A stretch of DNA of 64,000 nucleotides, taken from positions 274,740,540 through 274,804,539 of the forward strand of contig CM060950.1 of NCBI GenBank assembly GCA_030765055.1, given 5' to 3'. The notes beneath the pieces are model-generated. The model saw nothing but the letters and a program-made list of their open reading frames with translations, made no database searches and was not told where the DNA came from. This DNA is from Mantis religiosa (lineage: Eukaryota > Arthropoda > Insecta > Mantodea > Mantidae). Made by a program: the position numbers and the translations under genes. Below, one piece after another: positions 32,916 through 43,244 of this stretch. How positions within the stretch are numbered: the first letter of the stretch is position 1; the number at the start of each line of letters is the position of its first letter.

Positions 32916-34090
32916 TCAATGCTGCCCGGTGTCCATAAGCACGCGGCAGGGCTTCCCTCTCATCCAACCGTCCGCCACGATGCCGTCATCAATACGTCGG
33001 CTGACGGAGTGCAGTATCACTCGAGGTAATGGTGACGGCGCCGACTTGCCCCTTGCTACGCCGGCCCTTATTCGTTTTCCGGCTGCTCTTCCTGGTGTGG
33101 GCAGTCTCTCTCCAGGTGTCCCGATTGTCCACACCCCCAACACAAGCCATTTGATCTTCGTAGGCGTCCCTGGAATGGTCTTCGGTCTCCATTGTAGCGG
33201 ATGCTCCTTGTCCTCGAAGTTGCGGTTGCCGTTACTTTGGCTGCCTCCATCCTTAATGCGGATGTTAGCACCTCGTGGATGGTGTTGTCGCCGAGCATCA
33301 GGTGCTGACTATATCGGCGTGTCGTACCCCGTCGATGAAGAGTAGGCGGCTACTCGGAATAAAAATCCGGGTGAGAGGTCGTCCAAGGCTTCCCTGGCTA
33401 GTTGTTGGATTGCCAGGCAACGTCTCCCCTGGCTGCTGCTTCATAGACTTCAGCTTGCTGCGGTAGGCTGCGGTCAAACGGTGGTTTCCGAACCGGTTCT
33501 CCAGAGCCTCCTAGATGTCCTTGGCTGCTGCAGCTGTCTGGGCCGCGTTCAGCATCTCTGAGGCCCGTCCCTGGTTGCTGCCTATTAGCTGTGCAGCCTC
33601 TTCATCTGGTGACTACTGGTTGTGCTTGGCCACTGTGTTGAATCGGCGGCGGTCAACTTCGAAAGCTGACGTGCCGTCGTGCTTAGGTGGTTTGACACTC
33701 ACAGATGTGTCGCGTCCCGGGGCGTCAGCCTTCAAATCCTTCATCCTTCCGCCGAGATGTCCTCCACTATGGCGATCAGGGACTTGGTTTTACTGTCGGC
33801 TTTACCCTCTAGTTCGTTAACGCGTTTCGCCAGGTCTTCGACGCGCTCACCCAACTCCATGACGTCCTGCTTTATCCCGGCCAACTGCTCAAATTTGGCG
33901 GTGAGGGCCTCGTTCTCAGCCTTCATTTCTGTGGTCAGGCTGTCGTTCGCCGTTTTTATTTCCCTGGTCAACGTCGCAGCAAGTGTGACATTCGCTGTTC
34001 CCGTTGCTTTGAGCTCGGCGGTGAGGTGTTTAGCCGATTTAATGTCTTCCATTTTCTCTAAGATCTTGGCCAATGCAGCTTCCATCATCG
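32916..34090 (-). pseudogene. gypsy gag with coiled coil and zinc knuckle
   Basis: The N-terminus (34090-33741) is a coiled coil beginning MMEAALAKILEKMEDIKSA, with internal repeats of the type TANDSLTTEMKAENEALTAK. The C-terminal part (33298-33068) has CWGCGQSGHLERDC, a CCHC nucleic-acid-binding knuckle. Frameshifts separate the two. It is the only gypsy copy here that keeps the knuckle. Confidence 0.8.
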
Positions 34091-34113
34091 TGTTCCACTC
34101 CTGACACCAAATA

Positions 34114-34543
34114 TGTTTGTGGGTTCGTAGAATTAAAAGTCTTGTTTTGAGAAATTTTAAATGCCCTTTATTGCAAATAAAAACCGCTTTGTACAAACCT
34201 GACAGTAGCCAAATGACCTAACATACACAAACGCAATCTTCAAGGTCTCGTTGATTCACCATACGTAAACAAACGGAAAAAAAATCACTTGCGGTACACC
34301 TCAAATAGCTGCACACACACAATAGCTGACTAGCAACTGACTCGCAACTAGCAACTTTGCCGACTCTCATACCTCCAGCCATTGTTCTAGAATTCAGTGG
34401 GTCGTTCGATCACAATCACGATGCAACAGGAAATTGGAGACTATCTCTGTCTCTTTCTCTCTGTTTCCCTCACTGTCGTCCAGCGTCCAGCTCCAAGCCC
34501 ACGCGCCGGCCGCGGCCCGCAGCACAACAATGCCTCGGCGACA
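34114..34543 (-). repeat. 5' LTR of the minus-strand gypsy element
   Basis: On the plus strand it runs from TGTTTGTGGGTTCG to GCCTCGGCGACA. The adjoining 34095-34109 is the complement of the primer-binding site TGGTGTCAGGAGTGG. Confidence 0.85.
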
Positions 34544-34639
34544 TTATAAATAAACATTCAGTATAACTTGAAAGATTGTTAAGGTAGTTTCACTGTTCTG
34601 TGTTGTTTGTTGGATGATGTTAATATGATATGGCTAAGA

Positions 34640-35570
34640 GACAAAGAACTTAGTTTTAATAGTGATTGGGAGGAGTAGTATTATAGTTGGAAGTCAGAAG
34701 AATACCCCCGTGTTTATTATGTAACAGTAGTGTGTCTGTTCCCAAGAAAGGTAATGTAGAACATCTTTCGACAAATCACACAAACTAATAGTGAATTTTC
34801 TGTTAATTCTGAATAGCGAAAACAAAATTGGGACTTAAAATGTAAATTAGCATTACAGCAAAGTGTACTTACAAAGCCAGTTAAGCAAAACCGTACTGTG
34901 ACAATGGCTTCTTGTAAAGTCTGTTATGTCTTAACGAAAATAAAAAAATCTTTTCAGTGACGCGGGAATAGCTAGAGAAGCAATGCTCAGTGCTGCGGAC
35001 TCTCTGTTCAATGGTCACTGAGATAAATCTGCACTTCTTCTATAAAAGGACTTCAATTATCTCACAAAACTGTTGCTAGGCTTGTTGAACAGATATCTAA
35101 AAATCTCAATTGTACCTATCAGTATCTGCAATCAAGTATATACGAGTATATTTCGCTTCAGTTTGATGAAAGCACTGATATTTCGGATATTGGACAGTTG
35201 TGTTTATTTATTAGTTTGGTCTTTCCTGGCTTTACAGTTAAAGGGGAATTTGTTAAAGTGCTGCCATTTCATGAGCGTACTAGGAAAGAAGACATATTTA
35301 ATGCAGTCCTGAAATTTGCGCAAAGTAGTTGCATTCCATGTTCTAAACTTGTTCCTATGGCATCAGATGGGGCGCCTTCGATGACTGGAAAGAATAATGG
35401 GTTTGTTGCCCTTTGTTCTGTAGAGGAGTCATTTCCAAAGTTTCTTTCTTATCTCTGTATTATCCACCAGAAAGCTTTATGCGCAATTGCTTTCAAGTTC
35501 GACCATGTCATGAAAATTGTAACTCGTGGAGTAAATAATCAGGTCATCTACACATCACCGATAGTTTTCT
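34640..35570 (+). pseudogene. hAT transposase, N-terminal and central part (SCAND3/BED-like)
   Basis: Plus-strand pieces in order: a BED-finger remnant with KKGNVEHLSTNHT (~34745), LKCKLALQQSVLTKPVKQNR (~34840), the 79-residue frame at 35073-35312, FDESTDISDIGQLCLFISLV (~35160) and the 124-residue frame 35198-35572 with KLVPMASDGAPSMTGKNNGF and CIIHQKALCAIAFKFDHVMK. FDESTD, DGAPSMTG and CIIHQ.ALCA are catalytic-domain signatures of SCAND3/ZBED-type hATs. The C-terminus is missing and the frame shifts several times. Confidence 0.75.
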
Positions 35571-35689
35571 AACTCCTGGGAAGTATTTGATTTTGTATAT
35601 TATAATTAATCCTGACTTGATTTATAGAAATAGATTCTGACTATGTGATAATCAGTCATTCATTGGACTGAATTTGATAGAATTGAACT

Positions 35690-35960
35690 TGGAATAGCTT
35701 ATGTATTGTTACATTGTTATTAATTGTCGTGAGCTTTCACAGCCGGAGACTAATCTGTAGATAGAAGAATTTTCCGGGCTCAGGAGCCGTGGTCTGCTGG
35801 AGTTGGAACATCGAGATGTTTCGTTCACGACTGCGGTGAACATTATCAGTGGTGGCGTGGTGTGAGTCTTCTGGGTGAAGGTTCAGTCACAACTAACTCA
35901 CTAGACGACGACGACGACGAGGTACTGAGAGGCCGTTAACAGCCCGAAGGTTTTTGCTGG
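35690..35960 (-). mobile_element. PLE terminal fragment
   Basis: Contains a well-formed hammerhead-like structure on the minus strand (35806-35849) and a short GAC/ACG repeat (~35914-35931). No PLE coding region adjoins it. Boundaries are uncertain. Confidence 0.4.
35806..35849 (-). ncRNA. Hammerhead-ribozyme-like motif with stems II and III
   Basis: Read on the minus strand: CTGATAA, then stem II GTTCAC..GTGAAC (perfect 6 bp) around CGCAGTC, then GAAA, stem III CATC..GATG and TTC, a possible cleavage triplet. Relative to the consensus CUGAUGA the catalytic G is A here, so this copy is probably inactive. Stem I was not found. Confidence 0.6.
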
Positions 35961-37030
35961 GTGCCCACCTAGGTTTTGGGTTTTACCGCAGGTTGAAATG
36001 TTTGGTGAATACAGGATGGGATGTGATTAGTCGAATGAGGAAGGATTGCGAGGTAGCTTGATTATTCCTCTAATTTTGAAGAGGATGCAGTACTATTTTT
36101 TGACACCCTGGTGTTTGTAGGTTTAAACCTGAGATAATTTTGAAGCCAAACAGATCATTTGATGATTAAAATGGAGTACAGCTGTATGCTGCTCGGATTA
36201 ACTCCAATCTTACCTCGGGGGCCCGCATGCCATGTGGGGTACCCGGAAAGCCTGAAACGACGTTTTGTAGGGAACTTAGTAGTTTTATTTTAAAGGGCTG
36301 GCCCCTCCTCCGCCAGCCACGGTGACGATCATCCGAAAGGGATCAACGTCGCCTCCCCTACCATGCACTAACTACTCTAGCTAATGGATGGAAGGAAGCT
36401 CGTGGTATGGTGCCAGGTACCGTATTACGCAACCTGGGGTTAGTGGGTAACTCTACGAAAGACGCCCCGCTACCAGAGGTGGGGCCAGGGACCGCTCTTG
36501 GCCCATGGGCTCAGGGCGGCTACCTGGAGTATGTTAGTGAGGTTTGGCATGCTGATGCAGATGGAAGGTTTGGTGGGTATCATGCTGGGACACTTACCTT
36601 GGGGTGGCCCTACCTTGGGAGTCAGTTGGTGTAGTCTTGGATGTCCGGTGCGGGGGTTGTCCCAAATGTCAGGTCAGCCATGGGGTTCCCATGGCCGGCC
36701 TTCGTCATCTAGATGGGTCCTTGGTGGGCAGTAATGAGTGTCATCTATGCAGCCATGGTGAGGCCATGGCTAACTTCGTTGGCGTCATCTGGTGGCGCCA
36801 TTTGGTTGGCGAGCCTAGTACGTGTTGCAGGCGGTGGTCGTCATGTAGGGTGACATTTCGGCCATGAAGGGAACATGGCAATCTCCGGTGATGGTAGATG
36901 TTGAAGGGGTTTGGTTGTCCGTGGGCTGGCGGTGGTCGTCATAATGGCTGTCGTCCTTTACTTTCATGGGGGTACCAACTCCTGTAGTTATTGTGTGATA
37001 GGATCAGGTGTGTCTGTCTGTGGCTTTAAT

Positions 37031-37570
37031 TCCCGTAGGGGAAGGGATCCGTCCCTTTCAGCTGCCAAAGTGCGGGCGCTGCGGACCCTTAGCACTCGTG
37101 GTACCTCTGACGTTACTAGAGGAACCTCGGGCCGAACAGCCGAGACCCTCCTTCGGGAGTTGTTCGGATTGGGATGGTCTCGAGGGGGCAGTGTGTTCCC
37201 GATACCCGTGGGAGATTGGGTACGTCTTCGGACGGGGTTGAGGGAAGCAATTAAGTTTCCGGGTACTAGCCAGCTTAGCTAGTAGAAGGTGTGCTAGATC
37301 ACCAGGAGGCCCCACCGAGGTCATATCGGTAGTCATCACCTTGAGTGTTGACGCGCGTAAGTGGCGTATCCACTTCCGTCCCGTCTTGTGTCCCTACGAC
37401 CAGATGGGGGGTTGTTAGGAAACTAGGTCTTGCCCTAATGGAAAGCCCCACGGAGGATGCCGGGCGCCCTTTAAGGGACAGCTCGGATAACTCCCTGGTT
37501 GAAAGAGGCCCGGGTCTTGTTCCTACGGGTTCAAGGCTAATGGGAGTAGACCCTCTGGACTCAACTCAAC
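37031..37570 (-). mobile_element. 540-bp retroposon-like unit, copy 2, inside LINE ORF2
   Basis: TGTCTGTGGCTTT is at 37015-37027 and 37571-37583; with three more bases and one mismatch the duplication is 16 bp. The unit is the reverse complement of 6459-6998, with the same ends and the same 540-bp length. Without it the LINE ORF2 frame runs on from the duplicated sequence for about eight codons to a stop, so it split the last codons of ORF2. No poly-A tail. Confidence 0.8.
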
Positions 37571-40391
37571 TGTCTGTGGCTTTGATATGGTGATGCTCCG
37601 GTCGAAGATCGATAGCGGCCTTCTGTGTTTGTCGTGTGCAGTAGAGTACTGTCCAAGACTTTGGATTAGCGTGTTATGATGTTTGCTGCTTTTGGTGTAG
37701 AGGTTGTCTGCTAGTTTTTTAATGAATTGCTCTATAGTATGTAAGTGGAGCTCTTCGTGTAGTATGTCTGTGGGTGCACTTCGGGGGACCTTGGCTGCTA
37801 GTCGGATGATCTTGTTTTGAACGACTTGGAGTGTTTTAATGTGTGTTGGGGCGCAGTGACCCCATGCAGGTGCCGCATATGTGATCAGTGGGCGTATCAG
37901 GGTCTTGTACAGTGTTAACCGTAGTTTTAAGCTGAGGTTGTTCTTACGGTTGAAAAGTGGGTAGATGCGTCGTAGCTGGGCGTACGTCAGGCTTCGGATA
38001 TTCCTAACGTGCTGGGCGAAGGTTAGTCCTGTGTCCATAGTGACGCCTAAGTATTTTGCTTGATTCGTCCAAGGGATGTGGCTTCCGGATAACGTTAATG
38101 GTGGTAGGGGTCTCTTGTGTGATATCCTTTTGGTAAATAGCACGAGTAGCGATTTTTGCGCCTTCACGTTTATGCGCCATCTTTCAAGCCATGGCTGTAG
38201 TTCCTCTAGTGCGTTCTGGAGGCGTTCGCGAACGATTGATGCTCTTTTGGATCGGGTGGCGATGGCAGTGTCGTCTGCGTACATGTAGAGTGATGTGTTG
38301 AAGGATTTTGGTATGTCATTGACGTAGATGGTGAATAGGACCGGTGATAAGATGCTTCCTTGGGGTACTCCTGCTTGGAGAGATTTCTTCGCGGATGTGG
38401 CGTTTGGCGTGGTTACTGCAAAAGTGCGTCCCTGTAGATAGTGGGCGATGAGTTTGGTGAGGGTGTCACTGAAGCCAAGTTGTTTGATCTTATACAGTAA
38501 GCTGGGATGATATACGGTGTCGAAGGCGCGTTGGATGTCCAAGAAGAGTATGCCTGTGCTTTGTTTTTGGTTGAAGCCTTGTGTGATGTTTTCAATGCAT
38601 CTGAGAAGCTGATGGGTTGTTGAGTGGTTTGCTCTGAATCCAAATTGTTCCGCTATTATGGTGTTATGTCGCTTGAGGAAAGTGATTATCCTTTTGAGTA
38701 TGATTTTTTCCGCTACTTTACTCATGGTGTTGAGCAGGCTGATCGGTCTATAGTTATTGGGGTTCCGGCGGTCTTTTCCGGGATTTGGGAACATCAGCAC
38801 ATGTGCATGCTTCCAGTGATTGGGAAAGTATCCATTCTGTAGGCAGTAGTTCAGTATCTTGGAGAACAGTAGTAGTGCAGATGGCGTCCAGTGTTTTAGA
38901 ACCATGTTGGGAATTTGGTCTGGGCCCGGAGCTTTCTTATCGGGGAGGTGGGCAATTTGCCGTTTGATTTCGCTGGGATGCGTTTTCCGGAGCTTATTGT
39001 ATGTTGGTTTTTGGAGAATGTTGTTGACTGAGGCTATGATTTGTGTGTGGAAGTTCGTGAGCGTCGTGGGGATGTTTGGTGTACAGGCTGTTGCTAGTGT
39101 GTCTGCTAGGGTATTTGCTTTGTCGTCGTCTGTTTCTGCTGTCTGTGTTTTGTCGCCATTTTTGTGAAGTGGGGGGATGTTGAGGGGCTCCTTGATCAGC
39201 CGCTTGGTGAGTTGCCAAATTTGGTTGTTGCCAGGATGCATATTTGCTAGGGTTTGATCACATTTTTCTTGCATTTGCTGATTCACACGTGTTTTTATTT
39301 CGCTGTTGAGGACTGCCATGTTGACTTTGTGGACGATGTTCCTTGTTCTCTGCCATTTCCTCCTTTTGTGGTCTCTTTCGTTCATGAGTTGGAGGACCGC
39401 AGGTGGCAAGTGGAATTCTCTTTTTGGTGGTTGCTTCTAGGGCGTGGACGCGGAGATGGCTTCTAGTGTGGCTCGTTCCAGTGTTTCAGCGGCGATTTCG
39501 ACTTCGTCGGCGGATTGCAGCTGATGTGGTATATTTGGGAGGTTGGCGTCTAGTTGATTAGAGAAGCATAGCCAGTCGGTCTTATTATAGTTTCTGATTA
39601 GCTTCTCGGGACGTGATGGGGGTGCTTGCGTGATTTCCAGGAGGATGGCGTAGTGGTCTGATGCTAGGGAATCTACTCTCTTCAAGTTGTATCTGAACCG
39701 TGTGTTTTTCAGTAGTACGATGTCTAGAATATTCGGGGTGTGGGCTGCGTTTGATGGGAGGTAGGTGGGTTCATCTGTGTGTGTGACAATGTAGTCGTTT
39801 GCCTGCATGTGGTTGTGTAGTAGTCTCCCCTCTTGGTTACGGTGTGTATTCCCCCTAGTTTCGTGGATAGCGTTTAGGTCTCCCATGATGAGTTGTTCGT
39901 TGAGTCTGGTGATGATGTTGAGGTCCTCTATGTTTAATTGTCTGGGCGGGCAGTATACGGCGGCTAGTGTAACAGCTTGGCCGGCGATGGTGACAGATTG
40001 CTGCTGCATCCATTTGCTTTAGTGGCGGGATGTGCCTTTGGTTGTGTCGTAGGTTTCTGTTTGCTAGGATGGCTGTCCCTCCTACTGGTGCACCTGTTGG
40101 TCTATGTGTGCGGTAGGTATGGTACCCTGGCATGGTGAATCTGGCGGTAGCAGTTAGCAAAGTTTCCGCCAGGACTATACTGATACTGTTTTTGGTGAGG
40201 AAGTGTTTGAGCTCGTGCTGTTTTGACTTGGTGCCGTGGCAATTCCAGAACAGTAATGTCAGTGTCTCTTTGATGGTAGTATGGTCAGAGGTTTGGCCTT
40301 CCATTTTTGCGTTTGATGTTTTTGTGTGGTAGTTGGTTTTCTTATTTTCCCCCTGTTCTTTTGGTTTAGTATAATTTTTTGCCTTGATCAT
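37571..40391 (-). pseudogene. Jockey-like ORF2: APE endonuclease and reverse transcriptase
   Basis: Frames, in order: 40391-39855 (LTLLFWNCHGTKSKQHELKH, endonuclease start), 40009-39437 (QLIMGDLNAIHE, LASDHYAILLE: endonuclease DLN and SDH), 39409-37523 (RT, 628 residues). In the RT frame: KKAPGPDQIPNMVLK 158-172, NYRPISLLNTMSKVAEKI 219-236, FLDIQRAFDTV motif A 289-299, GVPQGSILSPVLF motif B 347-359, MYADD motif C 376-380, all intact. Two frameshifts break the endonuclease from itself and from the RT. The last codons before 37523 come from the 540-bp insertion. Relatively recent decay. Confidence 0.9.
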
Positions 40392-42069
40392 TGCTGAGCA
40401 TGTATGATGCTATGTTCTGCAGTACTCCCCAGAAGCTTACATTGGGGTCTTCTGGTATCTCGTAGGCATTGAGGAGGCTCTCTATACAGGGACCCATCTG
40501 CTGTAGGCCTGACTTCATACAGCTGCTTCCTATTCTGGTTAGCAATATTTTCACGGGAGCTGTTATATACGACATATGAGCCTCGTAAGACTTGGATACT
40601 AGCTTTTTGGGTTGTGGTGTGATAGGTGCAGTGAGCCAGTCGTGTCTTCTTTTCGATGTGGCAGGCTCTGGGTTGTTAACCTTTGGTGTTGAGGGTTCGG
40701 GTCTGTGCTCCTGCTCTGCCGTTCCCGTTGTTTTGGGTGGTGCAATTGTCATTTGCTGCTGCTGCTGTCCCTCGGGCGGAGGTTGCTTGGTTGTAGAGCT
40801 TGAACTTGGTCTCGGCCGAGGGGGCAGTGGGGCCTCATGTCCGTTGACCTCTGAGTTCCTTGTTGTTGCTGTTAAAGCTTGCGCCCCTGAAGGTTGGCTG
40901 GAGTACATGGCTGGGGTTTGCACCTGGGTGTCGACTACTGGCCGTCGGTATGTGTTGGCGCTCGTTGGTCTGTATGAGTACAATTGTGAGGCGTAGGTGC
41001 CTCTTCCGTCGCTGGTGGTGGTCCAGAAATTGGGGTGAGCGTTCCTTTGGTTTGATGGTGGGTCTACCAGCCTTCTGTACACGGGGCAGCCCCTCCATCT
41101 GGTCTCATGCTCGTTACTATTGCACAGTGCGCACTTAAATTGGGTTGCAGTACAAGTGCGCACATGATGCGGGCCTGTGCAGCGAGCACATATCTGGGGG
41201 GCTTCGCAGTTCTTTGTTAGGTGCTTGAAGCTCTGGCATCTACCACACTGTGGAGGGGTTCGTGGAGCTACGTAGTTTTCTATCTTGACCCGGCAGTGAA
41301 GAATCGAGGTCAATGTCTGGATGCTTGTGGAGCACGTTTCAGGTCCTTACTAGGAATAGGGGAATGTGTCTTCTGGCTCTCTTGGAGTATAGTTATTGGC
41401 ATTTGAGGGCGTCGAAACCCAATCTCTTGAGCTCAGAGAGAAGCTCTGGTTCGTCATGTTAGAGTATAGTCCTTTTATGACTACTTTATATGTGCGTTGC
41501 TCGGGTAATGTGATGTGGAACGGCACCCTATTTTCTCGACAGTGCTTCAGGAAGTGGGGGTAGTCTTGGAGTGTCTGGAACTTGTATGCGTGATAACCGT
41601 CCCTGTAGCTGCTTTCATATTGTTTGGGGCGGTAGAGCTGGTCGAATCTGTTTACTATGGCCGCAAAGCTGTGGCGACCGTAGTCAGCTACGTAGATTTT
41701 GGACCAATCGTGTCCAATTTTTGTCAGGTGCTCCTCTGTGGTGTTGGATGCTTGGGTGTTTGGCTGTGAGCTGCTAGCGGCCATTGTGGTGGTGTTCATT
41801 TCTGCGTTGGTTGTTGCTGCTTCCTGCATGAATTCATCGTTGGTGTTGGTCGCGGGAGCTGGCATTGCTGTGCCCTGATGGTTATTGGCGCTGGTGATGT
41901 TCCGCTCTGGGCTACTGCTTCCCGCAGTGGCGTGCGCGCCGGCGTCTGAGGCTGGTGCTTCTCTGGCATCTGGGACAGCAGTCACGGCTTCCTGCGGCTC
42001 CCCTGGCAGGGGTGGTGGCTCTCGGTCCTTCTCCTGGCTTCTCGTGGGATATCTTCCTGTTTTTGCCAT
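40366..42069 (-). pseudogene. Jockey-like ORF1 (gag-like, CCHC zinc knuckles)
   Basis: The first frame (42069-41350) is a low-complexity Ala/Thr/Pro-rich start, then FHITLPEQRTYKVVIKGLYS, a segment typical of Jockey ORF1 proteins. The second frame (41313-40366) carries three knuckles: CGRCQSFKHLTKNC, CARCTGPHHVRTC and CALCNSNEHETRWRGC, then a Pro/Gln/Thr-rich tail. A frameshift near 41320-41350 separates the two. ORF1 proteins of this type bind LINE RNA. The end overlaps the ORF2 start by about 25 bases. Confidence 0.85.
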
Positions 42070-42446
42070 GGGTTGTTTTTTGGGGGGGAAGACAAGGGAT
42101 ACCTGCCTTAAAAAAGGCTAGTTGTACCACTACCTTAAGAAAGGCCGGTGTCAGACACTAGGCTCTTAAGAGTGCCTCGTGGGGTGTTTTTGCCTTATTC
42201 TAAAGTCTAAGAAGAAGGAAGAGAGAAGTGTTCATGAAAGCCTATGTGGGGCCTAACAGGGGACTTAAATCTAGACAGAAAAGAGGAAACAAAAATAGAG
42301 ATAGTAGTAGAGAAAGAGGCAGTTAGCGAGTGCTAATAAGCGCGATTAGTAGAGGGCTGGACCGTAAAGCGCCGTGATACCAGCTGAAAGCTGTTGGCTA
42401 TGGCCGTACTAATCTGCTCGTCTAAGCTGCTTGTGTTCTCGCCGAA

Positions 42447-42695
42447 ATGTGAAATGTGTAGTGTTTAACGCCCGCTTGTACTACATACGGCACCGCAGGC
42501 GGTGACACTGATGATACATGAGATGAAGATGGAGCACCGGTGGAGTGAGTTGGCGGGGGAAACCGGAGGTCCCGGAGAAAACCCGCCCCAACGCCGTGTT
42601 GTCCACCACAAATCTCACTTTGCGGTCGCCTGGGATCGAACCCGGGCCGCCTTGGTGAGAGCCAAGCGGTCTAACCACTGAGCCACGGCGTGGCC
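42447..42695 (-). mobile_element. tRNA(Glu)-derived SINE, full-length copy
   Basis: 12-bp exact duplication GTTCTCGCCGAA at 42435-42446 and 42696-42707. On the minus strand the head reads TGGCTCAGTGG (A box), an anticodon-arm-like CTTGGCTCTCACCAAG with CTC in the anticodon position (Glu) and GGTTCGATCCC (B box), followed by a ~170-bp tRNA-unrelated body ending GTTAAACACTACAC. Transcription would be by RNA polymerase III from the internal boxes. Three more copies are in this window. No poly-A tail. Confidence 0.9.
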
Positions 42696-42742
42696 GTTCT
42701 CGCCGAAGTTCTTGGACATCTTGAAGAGCGCAGAGTCCCTTT

Positions 42743-42805
42743 CACTTACCTGCGAAGCGTACTCTCTGACGGTCCCGCGAAGCTAGATATGCGGCCGTAT
42801 TTATA
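42743..42805 (-). promoter_or_regulatory. TATA/initiator promoter-like segment with a splice donor
   Basis: On the minus strand: TATAAATA (complement of 42798-42805), about 30 bases later TCAGAG as a possible initiator (near 42768), then CAG/GTAAGTG, a consensus splice donor (42752-42743), and an ATG at 42719. The distances are those of a real polymerase II promoter. It points towards the Jockey-like ORF1. It could be the LINE's own 5' promoter or a host promoter next to it. The short ORF from 42719 runs into the SINE. Confidence 0.45.
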
Positions 42806-43074
42806 CCCGATCTGCCGGCTCGTGCTTTGCTCGGCTGGCGCTGTGTTTGAGGGGGTGGTGGTAGGCGGGGACTAGGTGCTCTGGTGCAGTCGGAACTTGA
42901 TTGGTTCGCATAGATTCTATGATTATGAAAGTGTTTGATCCGGACCGGATGCATTCGTTTCTCGGGTGCGGCTTGGTGACAGCAGTACGCTACGCTACAG
43001 GAGACAGCTCTGAGCAACGATCCCAACATTCAGTACCACCGGCTTCTTGGCAGTATTCTACTGGAAGCACTAGC

Positions 43075-43212
43075 GGGAAGCAGTGGGCACTGGCCCCCTT
43101 CTAGCTTCCCGTTCGGCCATGAGAGAGCGTGCCGTGCAGCAACCAGCACAGTGGCAAGCAGTAGGCTCCGACCCTCTTCTAGCTTAGCTGCTTGGCCGCC
43201 AGTGAGCGCGCC
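43075..43212. repeat. Two tandem units of about 77 bp
   Basis: Unit starts at 43075 (GGGAAGCAGTGGGCACTGGC) and 43152 (GGCAAGCAGTAGGCTCCGAC); both contain CCTTCTAGCTT or CTCTTCTAGCTT, then GGCC and GAGCGNGCCG. Diverged. Confidence 0.55.
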
Positions 43213-43244
43213 GATATACAGAGACAGTCAAGCCCTTTTCTTAC

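Larger units (their letters stand above)
29308..34543 (-). mobile_element. Ty3/gypsy LTR retrotransposon, near full length, inactivated
   Basis: LTRs at 34114-34543 (5') and 29308-29717 (3') in minus orientation, 430 and 410 bp, recognisably related but with many differences. The internal 4.4 kb has, in order, gag coiled coil, CCHC zinc knuckle, protease-like region, RT, RNase H and integrase, all broken by frameshifts. The primer-binding site and polypurine tract match the 3421-5858 element. Flanks read TTAA and TTAT, so a 4-bp duplication is only approximate. Much older than the 3421 copy. Confidence 0.9.
36170..42434 (-). mobile_element. Jockey-like non-LTR retrotransposon, long copy
   Basis: Minus strand: 5' UTR (from about 42434), ORF1 (42069-40366), ORF2 (40391 to about 37571, then continuing past a 540-bp insertion), and a ~840-bp 3' region ending near 36170 (CAGCATACAGCTGTACTCC on minus). 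A SINE is inserted at 42447-42695 in or next to the 5' region. GC content is higher than the surroundings. Terminal duplications were not found, so ends are approximate. Confidence 0.8.

Noticed and set aside
40592..41138. Plus-strand frames opposite the Jockey-like ORF1
   Set aside because: Antisense shadows; zinc knuckles and RT are clearly on the minus strand.
42600..42695. tRNA(Glu) gene
   Set aside because: The A and B boxes and a CTC anticodon are present, but the sequence continues into a SINE body, is flanked by 12-bp duplications and occurs four times; acceptor stem pairing is poor.
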